DNA of 64,000 nt from contig JBBSML010000012.1 in NCBI GenBank assembly GCA_038233215.1, positions 1-64,000 of the forward strand, in the 5' to 3' direction. Below are positions 7,934 to 16,524 of the stretch, one piece after another. Source of the DNA: JACDBZ01 sp038233215. GTDB taxonomy: Bacteria > Chloroflexota > Limnocylindria > QHBO01. Position numbers and translations under genes: made by a program. Under the pieces are notes generated by a model. That model made no database searches and was not told the DNA's origin. It saw only the letters and a program-made list of their open reading frames with translations. Position 1 is the stretch's first letter. Each line of letters begins with the position of its first letter.

Positions 7934-8820
7934 CCTCGGTCCCAACCGTCCTGGACGATCTTCTCCCGACTCCCCGCTCGCTACCCCGTGCCGGGCGCCT
8001 GACGGTCACCCTGATCAGCCTCGCCCTGTTGGCAGTGGGCGTCACCACGGCCGCGGCGAACTGGCACCTGACGGACCTGAAGGCGTACCTCGCGGCGGCA
8101 GATCTGCTTGCAGCGGGCGGGAATCCGTTCGACTTGGCGCTCGTCGAACGCGGGGTGACGTACTACTATCACTACAGCCCGTGGTTTGCGGGGCTCTTCG
8201 TACCTTTCACTGGGCTGCCACCCGAGCTCATCCGCGTTGGGTGGTCCGTCATCCTCATCGCAGCCAGCGGCCTGGCAATCGTCCCCCTCGTGCGGATGCA
8301 TGGGGCCGCCGGCCTTCCGCTCGTCGCGCTCATCGCGTTCCTCCTCCTCAACCTCGTTGCCGAAGGCAACGTCCAGCCCCTTCTCCTCGCGGCGCTGGTC
8401 TGGTCGTTGGAGCGGCGAGCTGGCCCCGTCGCCATCGGCATGGCGGCGAGTCTCAAGATCACGCCCATCCTGCTTGCCCTCGTCTACGTGGGCCGAGGTG
8501 AATGGGCTCGAGCGCTCCTGTCCGCGGCTGTCGCTGGTCTGCTCGTTCTTCCGACGCTCCTGTTCGAGCTCACCCCGAACGCGACCGAGACGGGTGGCAC
8601 CGGCCTCTTCACCTCGGCACCGATCCTATGGGCGCTCCTGGTGCTGACCGCCCTGGCGTCCACGATGTGGCTGGCACGGTCACGATTCGGCTGGCTCGCC
8701 GCTTCCACGGCCACGGTGCTCGCGCTGCCCCGGTTGCTCATCTTCGACTTCACGGTCCTGATCACCGCGTTTCCGGCGCGCCGCACCGAGCGTGCCCTGC
8801 CCGGACCATCGGACTACTGA
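7930..8820 (+). CDS. GT87 (DUF2029) family membrane glycosyltransferase
   Basis: This 296-residue paralogue of the gene at 5926 has WHLTDLKAYLAAADLL, YYHYSPWFAGLFVPF, AEGNVQPLLLAAL and MAASLKITPILLALVY in the same order and spacing. Eight or more membrane segments are apparent, and the acidic Asp in the first loop (TDLKAY) is the expected catalytic position. The ATG at 7930 overlaps the previous stop (ATGA) and gives the family's usual N-terminus. Confidence 0.82.
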   Translation: MTSVPTVLDDLLPTPRSLPRAGRLTVTLISLALLAVGVTTAAANWHLTDLKAYLAAADLLAAGGNPFDLALVERGVTYYYHYSPWFAGLFVPFTGLPPELIRVGWSVILIAASGLAIVPLVRMHGAAGLPLVALIAFLLLNLVAEGNVQPLLLAALVWSLERRAGPVAIGMAASLKITPILLALVYVGRGEWARALLSAAVAGLLVLPTLLFELTPNATETGGTGLFTSAPILWALLVLTALASTMWLARSRFGWLAASTATVLALPRLLIFDFTVLITAFPARRTERALPGPSDY

Positions 8821-8954
8821 GGCCGACCGGGCTGCGTGCTAGCGTTGCTCGGTCGCACCACGACGGACCGTACATGACCACTCGCACGACGCTGACCCAG
8901 CCCTGGCTGCGCGCCCTGGTCGGCATTGCCATCAGTATCGACTTCGAGCTAGAG

Positions 8955-9400
8955 GACCATCGCATCCGAGCCTTCAACCATATCGGTCCGGGACAGGAGC
9001 CTGGTTTTGTCATTTCTCGCTTTCCGAGCAGCTGTCGCGGATCGGGAGGGGCGAGCAGGAACCGGTCATCGAAGTCGGGAACGTCGAGTCGCGCCGCGAC
9101 TTCACCGACGTCCGCGACGTCGTCCGTGCCTATCGCCTGGCAGGGGTCATGGGAGTGCCCGGCGAGGCTTACAACGTCGTTTCGAGCCGCGCGGTGAGCG
9201 TGCAAACGGTTCTCGACCACCTCGTCCGCGCCGCCGGAGCAGCGGTCAAGGTCGCCTCTGATCCACAGCGCACCAGGGCCGGCGAGTCTCCCCAGGCCCT
9301 GGTCGGAGACTCCTCGAAGCCGTCACGACTCACCGGGTGGCAGCCCAAAGTCTCCTTCGAGCAGACCGATGTCATGGACGCTCTCTTCGAGCCCGCGTAG
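8955..9400 (+). pseudogene. Frameshifted 3' half of an SDR sugar dehydratase/reductase gene (GMD/RMD-like)
   Basis: Translation gives RAFNHIGPGQEPGFVIS in one frame, and SEQLSRIGRGEQEPVIEVGN continues in the next frame. RRDFTDVRDVVRAY and PGEAYNVVS follow. This is the C-terminal half of GDP-mannose dehydratase or GDP-4-keto-6-deoxymannose reductase-type enzymes. The join requires a frameshift near 9025. The N-terminal NAD-binding half and the YxxxK site are missing. It sits between two intact GT87 genes, so the locus once made another deoxysugar nucleotide or acquired a fragment. Confidence 0.7.
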
Positions 9401-9423
9401 GAATGCACGCCGTGGGACTGCCG

Positions 9424-10221
9424 ATGAGCCGCGACATCGACTGGCTGCCCCTGGCTCGGTGGGTCGGCATTGCGGGACTGGCGGTCGTGTGGGTCGCGCT
9501 CCTGGTCCTCCAGCCGGACGTCACCGGGAAGCCCTTCGGCGTCGACGCCATGGCGTATCACGGTTCGCCAATGGCCAACCCGTACGACGGCCCGCAGGTC
9601 GGACTCCCTGGTGCCTACCTGTATCCACCGCCGTTCATCCAGCTGCTCACGCCCCTGCGACTCCTACCCTGGGAGCTGTTCATTGCCCTTTGGCTGGCAC
9701 TCGAGCTCGCGGCACTTGCCTGGCTCCTGTCCCCTGCAATTGCACTGCTTGCGCTGGCAATTCCATACGTGCTGGCCGAGGTCGCCATCGGCAACGTCCA
9801 CCTGTTCATGGCCGTGGCCATGGTGATCGGGATCCATCGCCCGGCATGGTGGGCTTTCGTCGCTCTGACCAAGCCAACCGTGGCCGTCGTCGCGACGTGG
9901 CATATCTTCCGTGGCGAGTGGCGCGCCGCCGTGATTGCCGCAGTTGCCACCGCCGTCGTCGCGATCGCGTCCATCCTGATTGCCCCGGACTTGTGGGTCG
10001 CATGGATCGACCGCATGCGGGGAGGTACGGGGACGGCTGGCTCTACCTGGATGGTCGCTCTCGCCGTTCGTGTCGTGTTGGCAGGTGGGATCGCGTGGTT
10101 CGCGGCGCGCCGCAACCGTCCGGTCTTCCTGCCCCTGGCTGCATTTATCGCCTTGCCGATCCCGTGGCTCGAGGGATTAACCCTCTTCGCAGCGATCCCC
10201 CGATTGGTCCGCAGCCGATGA
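9424..10221 (+). CDS. GT87 (DUF2029) family membrane glycosyltransferase
   Basis: The 265-residue protein contains FGVDAMAYHGSPMANPY, LYPPPFIQLLTPL, AIGNVHLFMAVAMVIG and LTKPTVAVVATWHIF, the GT87 order of elements with a more diverged first loop. Eight hydrophobic segments are visible. ATG 9424 begins MSRDIDW just before helix 1. ATG 9403 is an alternative that adds seven residues. It is closest in layout to the gene at 28013. It lies between two pseudogenes, suggesting selection has kept only some members of a former array. Confidence 0.8.
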   Translation: MSRDIDWLPLARWVGIAGLAVVWVALLVLQPDVTGKPFGVDAMAYHGSPMANPYDGPQVGLPGAYLYPPPFIQLLTPLRLLPWELFIALWLALELAALAWLLSPAIALLALAIPYVLAEVAIGNVHLFMAVAMVIGIHRPAWWAFVALTKPTVAVVATWHIFRGEWRAAVIAAVATAVVAIASILIAPDLWVAWIDRMRGGTGTAGSTWMVALAVRVVLAGGIAWFAARRNRPVFLPLAAFIALPIPWLEGLTLFAAIPRLVRSR

Positions 10222-10264
10222 CTCGCGCACTCGCGCCCGCCGTTCCGGCCCTTACCAGCGGTCG

Positions 10265-10671
10265 GTGCTCTTGGTCGTGGTCGCGGCCATCCTGGCCGTC
10301 CCGAACGCGATCTTGCTCGGTGAGACGTTCGGCTTCATCGCGTCGCGGCACTACCATCGGCACGGTGTACGCCGTTCTCTCATTGGCGACCGAAGAGGCA
10401 TTTTCTTTTCTGGCGTCTCTCACCGGGGCACGGAACTCATGGCCATGCAGTACAACTGGGGACCGACGGCATGGATTGGCCCAGCATGGCTCCTAGCTGG
10501 GATCCCAATCGCTGCCTTACTAACCTGGAGGGGCAGAATCGGGTGGCTGCCTTGGCGGGTAGCCCCCACATCCTTCCGTATTACCTGCTGGTGTTGCTTT
10601 GGGAGGTTGGATTGACGACGGGCACCGGATCCGGCGCGCCGGCCGAGACCCAGACGGGGGGGCTTCCATGA
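10265..10671 (+). pseudogene. Decayed GT87-like gene with internal deletion and frameshift
   Basis: The 5' part reads LLVVVAAILAVPNAILLGET, resembling helix 1 of the gene at 7091. The 3' part reads GPAWLLAGIPIAALLTWRG, then shifts frame near 10535 to give ALAGSPHILPYYLLVLLWE, matching the same gene's C-terminus. Some 150 middle residues are gone. The final frame still ends with a TGA overlapping the rmlA ATG (ATGA at 10668-10671), so the gene was probably coupled to rmlA before decay. Confidence 0.65.
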
Positions 10672-11462
10672 AGGGCCTTCTTCTCGCGGGTGGCAGCGGG
10701 TCGAGGCTCTTCCCGCTCACCCTTGTCACCAACAAGCATCTCCTGCCCGTCTACGACCGCCCGATGATCTACCACCCCCTCGAGACCCTCCGTGACATGG
10801 GCTGCCGGGAGGTGATGGTGGTTGTCGGCGGACGCTCGGTGGGCGACGTGCTCGAGCTCCTTCACGACGGTTCCGACGTCGGGCTGGATCTCACCTACCG
10901 ATACCAGCGCGGCGCGCTGGGAATCGCGCACGCCATTGGCCTCGCCCGCGAGTTCGCGGGATCCGATCCGCTCGCGGTGGTCCTCGGAGACAACATCGTC
11001 CGCGGCTCGCTTCGCCAATTCGCGGACGAGTTCGTGGCAAGTACCGCTGCCGCGGGTGCGGTGCTGAAGGCCGTGCCCGATCCGCATCGGTTCGGTGTGG
11101 CGGAGTTCGGCGACGACGGCCGGGTCATCGGCTTCGAGGAGAAGCCGTCGAATCCGAAGTCGAACCGGATACCCATTGGCGTCTACCTCTTCCGGCCGAG
11201 CGTGTTCGACGTGCTCCGCAAGCTGCGACCGTCGGCCCGCGGAGAGTTCGAGATCACCGATGTCCTCAACCACTACGTTCGAGAGGGAAGCCTGATCGCC
11301 CACGACTTCGCCGGGGACTGGATGGACGCAGGGACGGTGGAGTCCCTGCTGGATGCCAACACGTTTGCCGCCGGCTACGCCGCCGAGCATCCGATCGAGA
11401 CCGGCCGCAGCATCGCCGAGGTGGGAGCCGAGCCGGTCGACCCGGGATCGGTCCGGCCATGA
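10668..11462 (+). CDS. rmlA: Glucose-1-phosphate thymidylyltransferase
   Basis: RmlA makes dTDP-glucose from dTTP and glucose-1-phosphate, the first step of dTDP-L-rhamnose synthesis. The 264-residue protein has the nucleotidyltransferase signature LLAGGSGSRLFPLT at residues 4-17, NKHLLPVYDRPMIY, VVLGDNIV for metal binding and FEEKP in the sugar site. Its length is a little below the usual 290 residues, lacking some of the C-terminal allosteric region, as in short RmlA forms. It is first in a four-gene operon and overlaps rmlB by ATGA. Confidence 0.92.
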   Translation: MKGLLLAGGSGSRLFPLTLVTNKHLLPVYDRPMIYHPLETLRDMGCREVMVVVGGRSVGDVLELLHDGSDVGLDLTYRYQRGALGIAHAIGLAREFAGSDPLAVVLGDNIVRGSLRQFADEFVASTAAAGAVLKAVPDPHRFGVAEFGDDGRVIGFEEKPSNPKSNRIPIGVYLFRPSVFDVLRKLRPSARGEFEITDVLNHYVREGSLIAHDFAGDWMDAGTVESLLDANTFAAGYAAEHPIETGRSIAEVGAEPVDPGSVRP

Positions 11463-12481
11463 GGCTGCTCGTGACCGGCGGTGCCGGGTTCATCGGCTCG
11501 TCGTTCGTCCGCCGCGCCATGGCGCGGCCCGCCGTCGATCAGCTGACGGTCATCGACAAGCTCACGTACGCCGGCAACCCGGCCAACCTGGCGGAGGTCG
11601 CGGGTGACCCGCGCTACCGCTTCCTGCATGCCGACATCAACGACGCCGAGGTCGTCACCGGCCTGATGCGCGACGCCGACGCGGTGGTAAATTTCGCTGC
11701 CGAGTCGCATGTCGACCGCAGCATCGAGGAGGCCGACGCCTTCGTCCGCACCGACGTCAACGGCACGTTCACTCTCCTCGAAGCAGCCCGCGCGACCGGC
11801 GTCGCCCGGTTCGTGCAGGTGAGCACCGATGAGGTGTACGGCGACGTTCCCGAGGGCAGCTCCAGCGAAGCCGATGCGCTCCGTCCGCGAAGCCCGTACG
11901 CGGCGAGCAAGGCAGCCGCAGACCTCCTGGCGCTCGCGTATCACACTACCCACGGCGTCCCGGTGATGATCACCCGCGGGAGCAATACCTACGGACCGAG
12001 ACAGTTTCCGGAGAAGATAATCCCGCTGTTCATCACCAATGCCATCGACCACGAGCCGTTGCCGCTCTACGGCGATGGGCTCCAGGTCCGCGACTGGCTG
12101 CACGTCGACGACCATTGCGCGGCGGTCGAGGCGGTGCTGGATCGGGGGACAGCGGGCGAGATCTACAACGCCGGCGGCACGGCCAGCTTGACGAACCTTG
12201 AGCTGACACGGTGGCTACTCGGCCTGCTGGACCGCCCCGAGTCGCTCATCCGGCACGTGGCTGATCGTCCGGGACACGATCGGCGGTACGCGCTCGACAG
12301 CTCGAGGCTGCGGGCGCTCCGATGGCAGCCGCGGGTCGCCCTCGAAGACGGGCTTGCCGCGACCGTCGATTGGTATCAGCAGAACGAGGCTTGGTGGCGG
12401 CCCATCAAGGACGGCTCGTTCCGCGACTACTATCGGCGCCTGTATGCGGAACGACTCGCGACGTCCACGGCCGCGTGGTGA
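11459..12481 (+). CDS. rmlB: dTDP-glucose 4,6-dehydratase
   Basis: RmlB converts dTDP-glucose to dTDP-4-keto-6-deoxyglucose. The 340-residue extended SDR has the NAD motif VTGGAGFIGS at residues 5-14, AAESHVDRSIEEADAF typical of RmlB, STDEVYGDV with the catalytic Thr-Asp-Glu, and SPYAASKAAAD with the YxxxK pair. GSNTYGPRQFPEKIIP is the substrate loop. Its length is as expected. It overlaps both rmlA and rmlD by 4 bp, so the operon is tightly coupled. Confidence 0.95.
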   Translation: MRLLVTGGAGFIGSSFVRRAMARPAVDQLTVIDKLTYAGNPANLAEVAGDPRYRFLHADINDAEVVTGLMRDADAVVNFAAESHVDRSIEEADAFVRTDVNGTFTLLEAARATGVARFVQVSTDEVYGDVPEGSSSEADALRPRSPYAASKAAADLLALAYHTTHGVPVMITRGSNTYGPRQFPEKIIPLFITNAIDHEPLPLYGDGLQVRDWLHVDDHCAAVEAVLDRGTAGEIYNAGGTASLTNLELTRWLLGLLDRPESLIRHVADRPGHDRRYALDSSRLRALRWQPRVALEDGLAATVDWYQQNEAWWRPIKDGSFRDYYRRLYAERLATSTAAW

Positions 12482-13332
12482 CCCGCGTCGTCGTCATCGG
12501 GGCTGCCGGCCTCCTCGGTCGCGAGCTGTGCGGAGCGTTTTTGAAGAGCGGCCACGAGGTCATACCGCTGACACGCGCCGACGTCGATCTCGCCGACCCC
12601 GCGTCCCTCGGGCCCATCAGAACAGCGCGGGCCGATATCGTCATCAATGCCGCCGCTTGGACTGACGTGGACGGGTGTGCTCGCGACCCGGATCGAGCGC
12701 AGCTGATCAACGGCGCAGGGCCTGGAGGTGTGGCTGGGGCGAGTGCCGAGGGAGGGGCGCTGATGATCCAGGTCAGCACGAACGAGGTATTCGACGGGCG
12801 AGAGGAACGGACGTATGCGGAGAACGACGTGCCGAATCCAATCAACCCGTACGGTGCATCCAAGGCCGCGGGCGAGCGCGCGGTGATGGCCGCGACGGAC
12901 CGTCACCTGATCGTGCGGACGGCGTGGCTCTTCGGACCCGATCGTGGATTCCCTGCGCGCATCAGACAGGCCGCGGACCGCGCCCACTCATCCGGCGAAT
13001 CACTGCGGGTCGTGGACGACGAGTGGGGAAACCCCACGCTCGCCAGTTCGCTCGCGGCGGCGATGGTGGATGCCGCCCAGCTCGCCCTTGGGAGCCCCGC
13101 TCTTCGGGTACTGCACCTGGCGGGATCGCCGCCCGCCACTCGGTGGGAATGGGCGCAGCAGATCCTCGCTCATCATCCGGTCGACATCCGGGCGATCCAC
13201 CACGTGGAGTACGTCCGAGCTTCCGCCGTCCCGTATCACGCCGTCCTCGCGCTTGACCTTGCACGGTCGCTCGGGCTGGCAGAGATCGACTGGCGGACGG
13301 TGGCGAGAGGTACCGTCGATGCTCCGAGCTGA
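12478..13332 (+). CDS. rmlD: dTDP-4-dehydrorhamnose reductase
   Basis: RmlD performs the last reduction to dTDP-L-rhamnose. The 284-residue SDR has the nucleotide loop VIGAAGLLGREL, INAAAWTDVDGCARD, the catalytic segment ISTNEVFDG-like (VSTNEVFDG) and YGASKAAGER with YxxxK. FGPDRGFPARI and EWGNPTL follow as in the family. GTG 12478 overlaps the rmlB stop (GTGA). GTG 12475 is an alternative one codon upstream. The order rmlA-B-D-C is complete and in frame. Confidence 0.93.
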   Translation: MTRVVVIGAAGLLGRELCGAFLKSGHEVIPLTRADVDLADPASLGPIRTARADIVINAAAWTDVDGCARDPDRAQLINGAGPGGVAGASAEGGALMIQVSTNEVFDGREERTYAENDVPNPINPYGASKAAGERAVMAATDRHLIVRTAWLFGPDRGFPARIRQAADRAHSSGESLRVVDDEWGNPTLASSLAAAMVDAAQLALGSPALRVLHLAGSPPATRWEWAQQILAHHPVDIRAIHHVEYVRASAVPYHAVLALDLARSLGLAEIDWRTVARGTVDAPS

Positions 13333-13870
13333 ACGCACCGCGCTCGAGGGCGTGCAGATCCTCACTCCGGGCGTCCACGCGGATCGGCGTGGATTCCTTG
13401 TCGAGTCATATCGCGCGGCCGAGCTGGCCACGGCAGGCATCACCAACCCGTTCATCCAAGAGAATCACTCGCGATCAGTACGCGGCGCGCTCCGCGGGCT
13501 CCACTTCCAGGCCCCGCCGGGCCAGGCCAAGCTGGTGCGCGTGGCACGCGGTGCCATCCTAGACGTCGTCGTCGACATCCGTCGCTCCTCCCCGACCTTC
13601 GGACAACACGTGGCGGTCACCCTCGACGACGCCCTGCACCGCCAGCTGTACATTCCGACCGGGTTCGCGCACGGATTCATGGTGCTGACCGAGGACGCGG
13701 ACGTCATGTACCGACTTGATCGGTACTACGACCCGGCTCTCGAGCGTGGGGTCGCGTGGGATGACCCGGCCCTCGCCATCGAGTGGCCAGTGGAGAACCC
13801 GACGCTCTCCGAACGCGACCGCGCCAATCCGCTGCTGGCCGCCCTCCCCGCCGAACTTACTGACTGGTGA
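13319..13870 (+). CDS. rmlC: dTDP-4-dehydrorhamnose 3,5-epimerase
   Basis: RmlC epimerises dTDP-4-keto-6-deoxyglucose at C3 and C5. The 183-residue cupin shows FIQENHSRSVRGALRGLHFQ with the catalytic His, DIRRSSPTFG and YIPTGFAHGFMVL, in order. Its length is standard. It overlaps rmlD by 14 bp at the start, and its last 14 bp overlap the convergent methyltransferase gene at 13857. This closes the dTDP-L-rhamnose pathway that feeds the rhamnosyltransferase-like GT2 enzymes downstream. Confidence 0.94.
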   Translation: MLRAERTALEGVQILTPGVHADRRGFLVESYRAAELATAGITNPFIQENHSRSVRGALRGLHFQAPPGQAKLVRVARGAILDVVVDIRRSSPTFGQHVAVTLDDALHRQLYIPTGFAHGFMVLTEDADVMYRLDRYYDPALERGVAWDDPALAIEWPVENPTLSERDRANPLLAALPAELTDW

Positions 13871-14567
13871 CTCGTGGCCGGCGCAGCCGGCCCACCAGGT
13901 GCGATCGCAGTGGCGGGATGAGCTCCAACGGTCCGTACAGGATCCTCGTCAGCGGACCCAGCCGTCGCGCGACGGGGGGCAGCAGCGTCACTGCACGCAG
14001 TTCGGACAGCCAACCGGGAAAGAGCTGGGCGAGGCGCGAACGGCCGATCCCGTGCACCGCGCGGTTGGACGGATTGCCGAGCCGGAGGTCGTACCAGACG
14101 AGCCATCCGCCTCGCGCCAGCACCCGCGCGATCTCCGCCGCCACAGCCTCCTCGAGCTGCCCTGATGGGAGGGACGAGAACAGGGTCGAGGTGACTACCA
14201 CGTCAAACGCCGCGGTATCAAACGGAAGACGGTCCGCAGAAGCCTCGACGAATTCGGCCCACGACATGGACGACGCGGCCGCAGCGACCGCCCCGGGATC
14301 CAGGTCAGCGCCCGTCCAGGATACGATCGGCAGGCCGGCGTCGCGGGCCACCTCGGCCAAACGACCGTTCCCCATGCCGAGGTCGAGAACGCGGCCACCA
14401 CCCTCGGGGAGGCTGCGACCAAGGACGCTCACGAGCGCCCGGTCGCGGTCGTGGACCATCCGCGCGAATCCGCGGTTCCGCAGGTCCCAGATCCGAACTC
14501 GCCCGTTGGCCCGGTAGCGCCGATACGTCTCGCGGATCGCCTCGAGATCGCGGTCGCGGTCACTCAT
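13857..14567 (-). CDS. SAM-dependent class I methyltransferase
   Basis: The 236-residue protein has motif I VLDLGMGNGRLAEVA near residue 60, an acidic strand-2 end (WTGADLDPG), FDVVVTSTLFSSL and a post-motif RGGWLVWYDLR. It is a Rossmann methyltransferase of the Methyltransf_11/25 kind. It overlaps the glycosyltransferase at 14564 by ATGA and is last in a three-gene minus-strand operon, so a sugar or lipid-linked glycan acceptor is likely. The start at 14567 is chosen for this overlap. The upstream frame opens much further without homology. Confidence 0.82.
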   Translation of the reverse strand: MSDRDRDLEAIRETYRRYRANGRVRIWDLRNRGFARMVHDRDRALVSVLGRSLPEGGGRVLDLGMGNGRLAEVARDAGLPIVSWTGADLDPGAVAAAASSMSWAEFVEASADRLPFDTAAFDVVVTSTLFSSLPSGQLEEAVAAEIARVLARGGWLVWYDLRLGNPSNRAVHGIGRSRLAQLFPGWLSELRAVTLLPPVARRLGPLTRILYGPLELIPPLRSHLVGRLRRPRVTSQ

Positions 14568-15565
14568 CCCCGCGGAGCACCGGCGACGGCTGCGGACGCG
14601 CGGACGCGATTCGCGAGCCTTTGCCACTGGGCGGCCGCGGACAGGGTGCCCATGCCATACGCCAGGTGCATGACGAGCGCTACAACCGGCAACAACACGC
14701 GTGCGGTCAGCCCGGACGCCGGCACTCGGACGGCGAAGATGCACGCCGCCAGCAGCCATGATGCACCGAGGACGACGAGCGGGAGCCACCACCCCAGAAG
14801 CGCGAGTGCGCAACCAATGATCAGCGCCAGGACGAAGACCGCCGGCACGAAGTGACGCCATCGGATGGCCGATGGGCGGATGGTGGCGAGAGCAACCTTC
14901 CAGAACCCGTATCCGTGGTACTGCCGCCAGATGCCCACCAGGGAGTCGCGGCACCGGTAGGTCGACCGGATGGAAGGTTCGAGCCGGATCCGAAGGCCGG
15001 CTTCGCGAATGCGAGCGTTGAGGTCATCGTCCTCGGTCCGGAGTAGGGCCCGGTTATATCGCCCGACGCGATCGAAGACATCGCGACGGTACACGCCTAG
15101 GTAGACCGACTCCACGTCCCGCGCGTCGCCAGCGAAGTGAAACTGCGAGTCTCCGACGCCGAACGGCGACTGGAGAAGGGCGGCCATCGCACGGCCGATC
15201 ACTGTCGATCCGACGGGCCGCATCGGTCCACCGGCGACAGCGATGGCGCGGTCCGTGAGCACCTCCGCCGCACGCTGAAGGTAGTCAGGGGCGATTCGAG
15301 CCTGGGCGTCGACGAGGGCCACCAGATCAGCGCTGATGGCATTGAGGGCGACGTTGATCGCGGAGGCTCGATCGCCCTCGGGGTTACTGAGAACACGCAC
15401 ACCGGGGGCCATCAAGCCCGTCGCCACGTTGTGTGTGTCATCACTCGAGGGACCGACCATGATCACCACGTCGTCGGGGATCCAAGATTGACCCGTGACC
15501 GCAGCGAGACAGTCCGGAAGCAGGTGTGCTGCGTCCCGTGCCGGGACGACCACGGCAACGGTCAT
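14564..15565 (-). CDS. GT2 glycosyltransferase, ExoA-like, with C-terminal membrane helices
   Basis: The 333-residue protein starts with a GT-A fold (VAVVVPARDAAHLLPDCLAAV). It has the DxD-equivalent LVALVDAQARI near residue 90, and the acceptor-side LLRTEDDDLNARIREAG near 190. Residues about 245-320 contain three or four hydrophobic helices, placing it at the inner face of the membrane. The layout resembles ExoA-type enzymes of exopolysaccharide synthesis. It overlaps genes on both sides by 4 bp, forming one operon with the GT2 at 15562 and the methyltransferase. Confidence 0.85.
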   Translation of the reverse strand: MTVAVVVPARDAAHLLPDCLAAVTGQSWIPDDVVIMVGPSSDDTHNVATGLMAPGVRVLSNPEGDRASAINVALNAISADLVALVDAQARIAPDYLQRAAEVLTDRAIAVAGGPMRPVGSTVIGRAMAALLQSPFGVGDSQFHFAGDARDVESVYLGVYRRDVFDRVGRYNRALLRTEDDDLNARIREAGLRIRLEPSIRSTYRCRDSLVGIWRQYHGYGFWKVALATIRPSAIRWRHFVPAVFVLALIIGCALALLGWWLPLVVLGASWLLAACIFAVRVPASGLTARVLLPVVALVMHLAYGMGTLSAAAQWQRLANRVRASAAVAGAPRG

Positions 15566-16497
15566 CGGCGCGGATCCTCGTCGTTGGCCGCCGACCACAG
15601 GGCTCGCCAGGCCCGACGCGCTCCGGCCCGCAGTGACAGAGTCATGCCAACGGCCCGCAGCCAGAGAAGAAGCAGCGCCAGCACCGAGCCGCCCGGGCCG
15701 TACCACTTGCCCAGGTACTGGCGCATCGACCGCGCGTGGAGCGGCCCGAAGTGGTAGTCCTCCGAGCTGCTCGCGCCACCGATGTGGGTCACCACCGCCG
15801 AAGGCACGTAGCGGATCGGCATTCCCGCCGCGGCGGCGCGCCGGCAGAGGTCGGCATCCTCGAAGTACATGAAGAACCTCTCGTCGAAGCCGCCAAGCTC
15901 CCCAAAGGCTTCACGACCGATGGCGAAGCAGGCGCCAGATACCATGTTGGTATCGATCGTCTCGGTGGCGGTCTCCGCGCTCGCATACTCCCGCGCGAGG
16001 CGCGAATGCCGTAGCAATGCGCCAATGCTTGGGACCCGACGTACCCAGTTTCCAATGGCGTGCAGCCCGAGCATTCGAATGATGAGATCGGATGGCTCTG
16101 GAAGGAGCCCGGCAGAACGCTGAATGGAATCGCCGGGTTCGATGAGGCGCGGGCCGACAACCCCTCGACCATTCCACCTGCGGACTTCACTAAGGATCTC
16201 GCCGAGTGAAGTTCCGGAAATGGCCGCGTCGCTATTCAAGAAGACCAGCGTCGCGCCGTTAGCCGCCCTCGCGCCAATGTTGGCCGCTGCACCGAAGCCG
16301 CCGTTCTGAAAACTTTCTAGGACAACGATCCCCCTTGCCTGTAGACCTTTTAGTCTCTCCACCGTATCGTCGTGAGATGCGTTATCGATGACCACCACTT
16401 CGTCGGCCCCTGCCGACAGCGCACTTAGCGCCGCGCTTTCTGTCAGGGCTGGCGTTCGATAGCTCGCTATGATCGCGCTCGATCGGACTATCTGCAT
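15562..16497 (-). CDS. GT2 glycosyltransferase, rhamnosyltransferase (WbbL)-like
   Basis: The 311-residue GT-A enzyme contains VVVIDNASHDDTVERL, NGGFGAAANIG and VFLNSDAAISG with the nucleotide-sugar acidic motif. GGFDERFFMYFEDADLCRRA is the ED acceptor-base region typical of WbbL-type rhamnosyltransferases. The C-terminus has one or two hydrophobic stretches. With rmlABDC nearby, dTDP-L-rhamnose is a plausible donor, but specificity cannot be read from sequence. ATG 16497 avoids overlap with the divergent gene. ATG 16539 would add 14 residues and overlap it. Confidence 0.85.
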   Translation of the reverse strand: MQIVRSSAIIASYRTPALTESAALSALSAGADEVVVIDNASHDDTVERLKGLQARGIVVLESFQNGGFGAAANIGARAANGATLVFLNSDAAISGTSLGEILSEVRRWNGRGVVGPRLIEPGDSIQRSAGLLPEPSDLIIRMLGLHAIGNWVRRVPSIGALLRHSRLAREYASAETATETIDTNMVSGACFAIGREAFGELGGFDERFFMYFEDADLCRRAAAAGMPIRYVPSAVVTHIGGASSSEDYHFGPLHARSMRQYLGKWYGPGGSVLALLLLWLRAVGMTLSLRAGARRAWRALWSAANDEDPRR

Positions 16498-16524
16498 ACT
16501 TTGCTTCGCAGCCGGTAGATCGTT

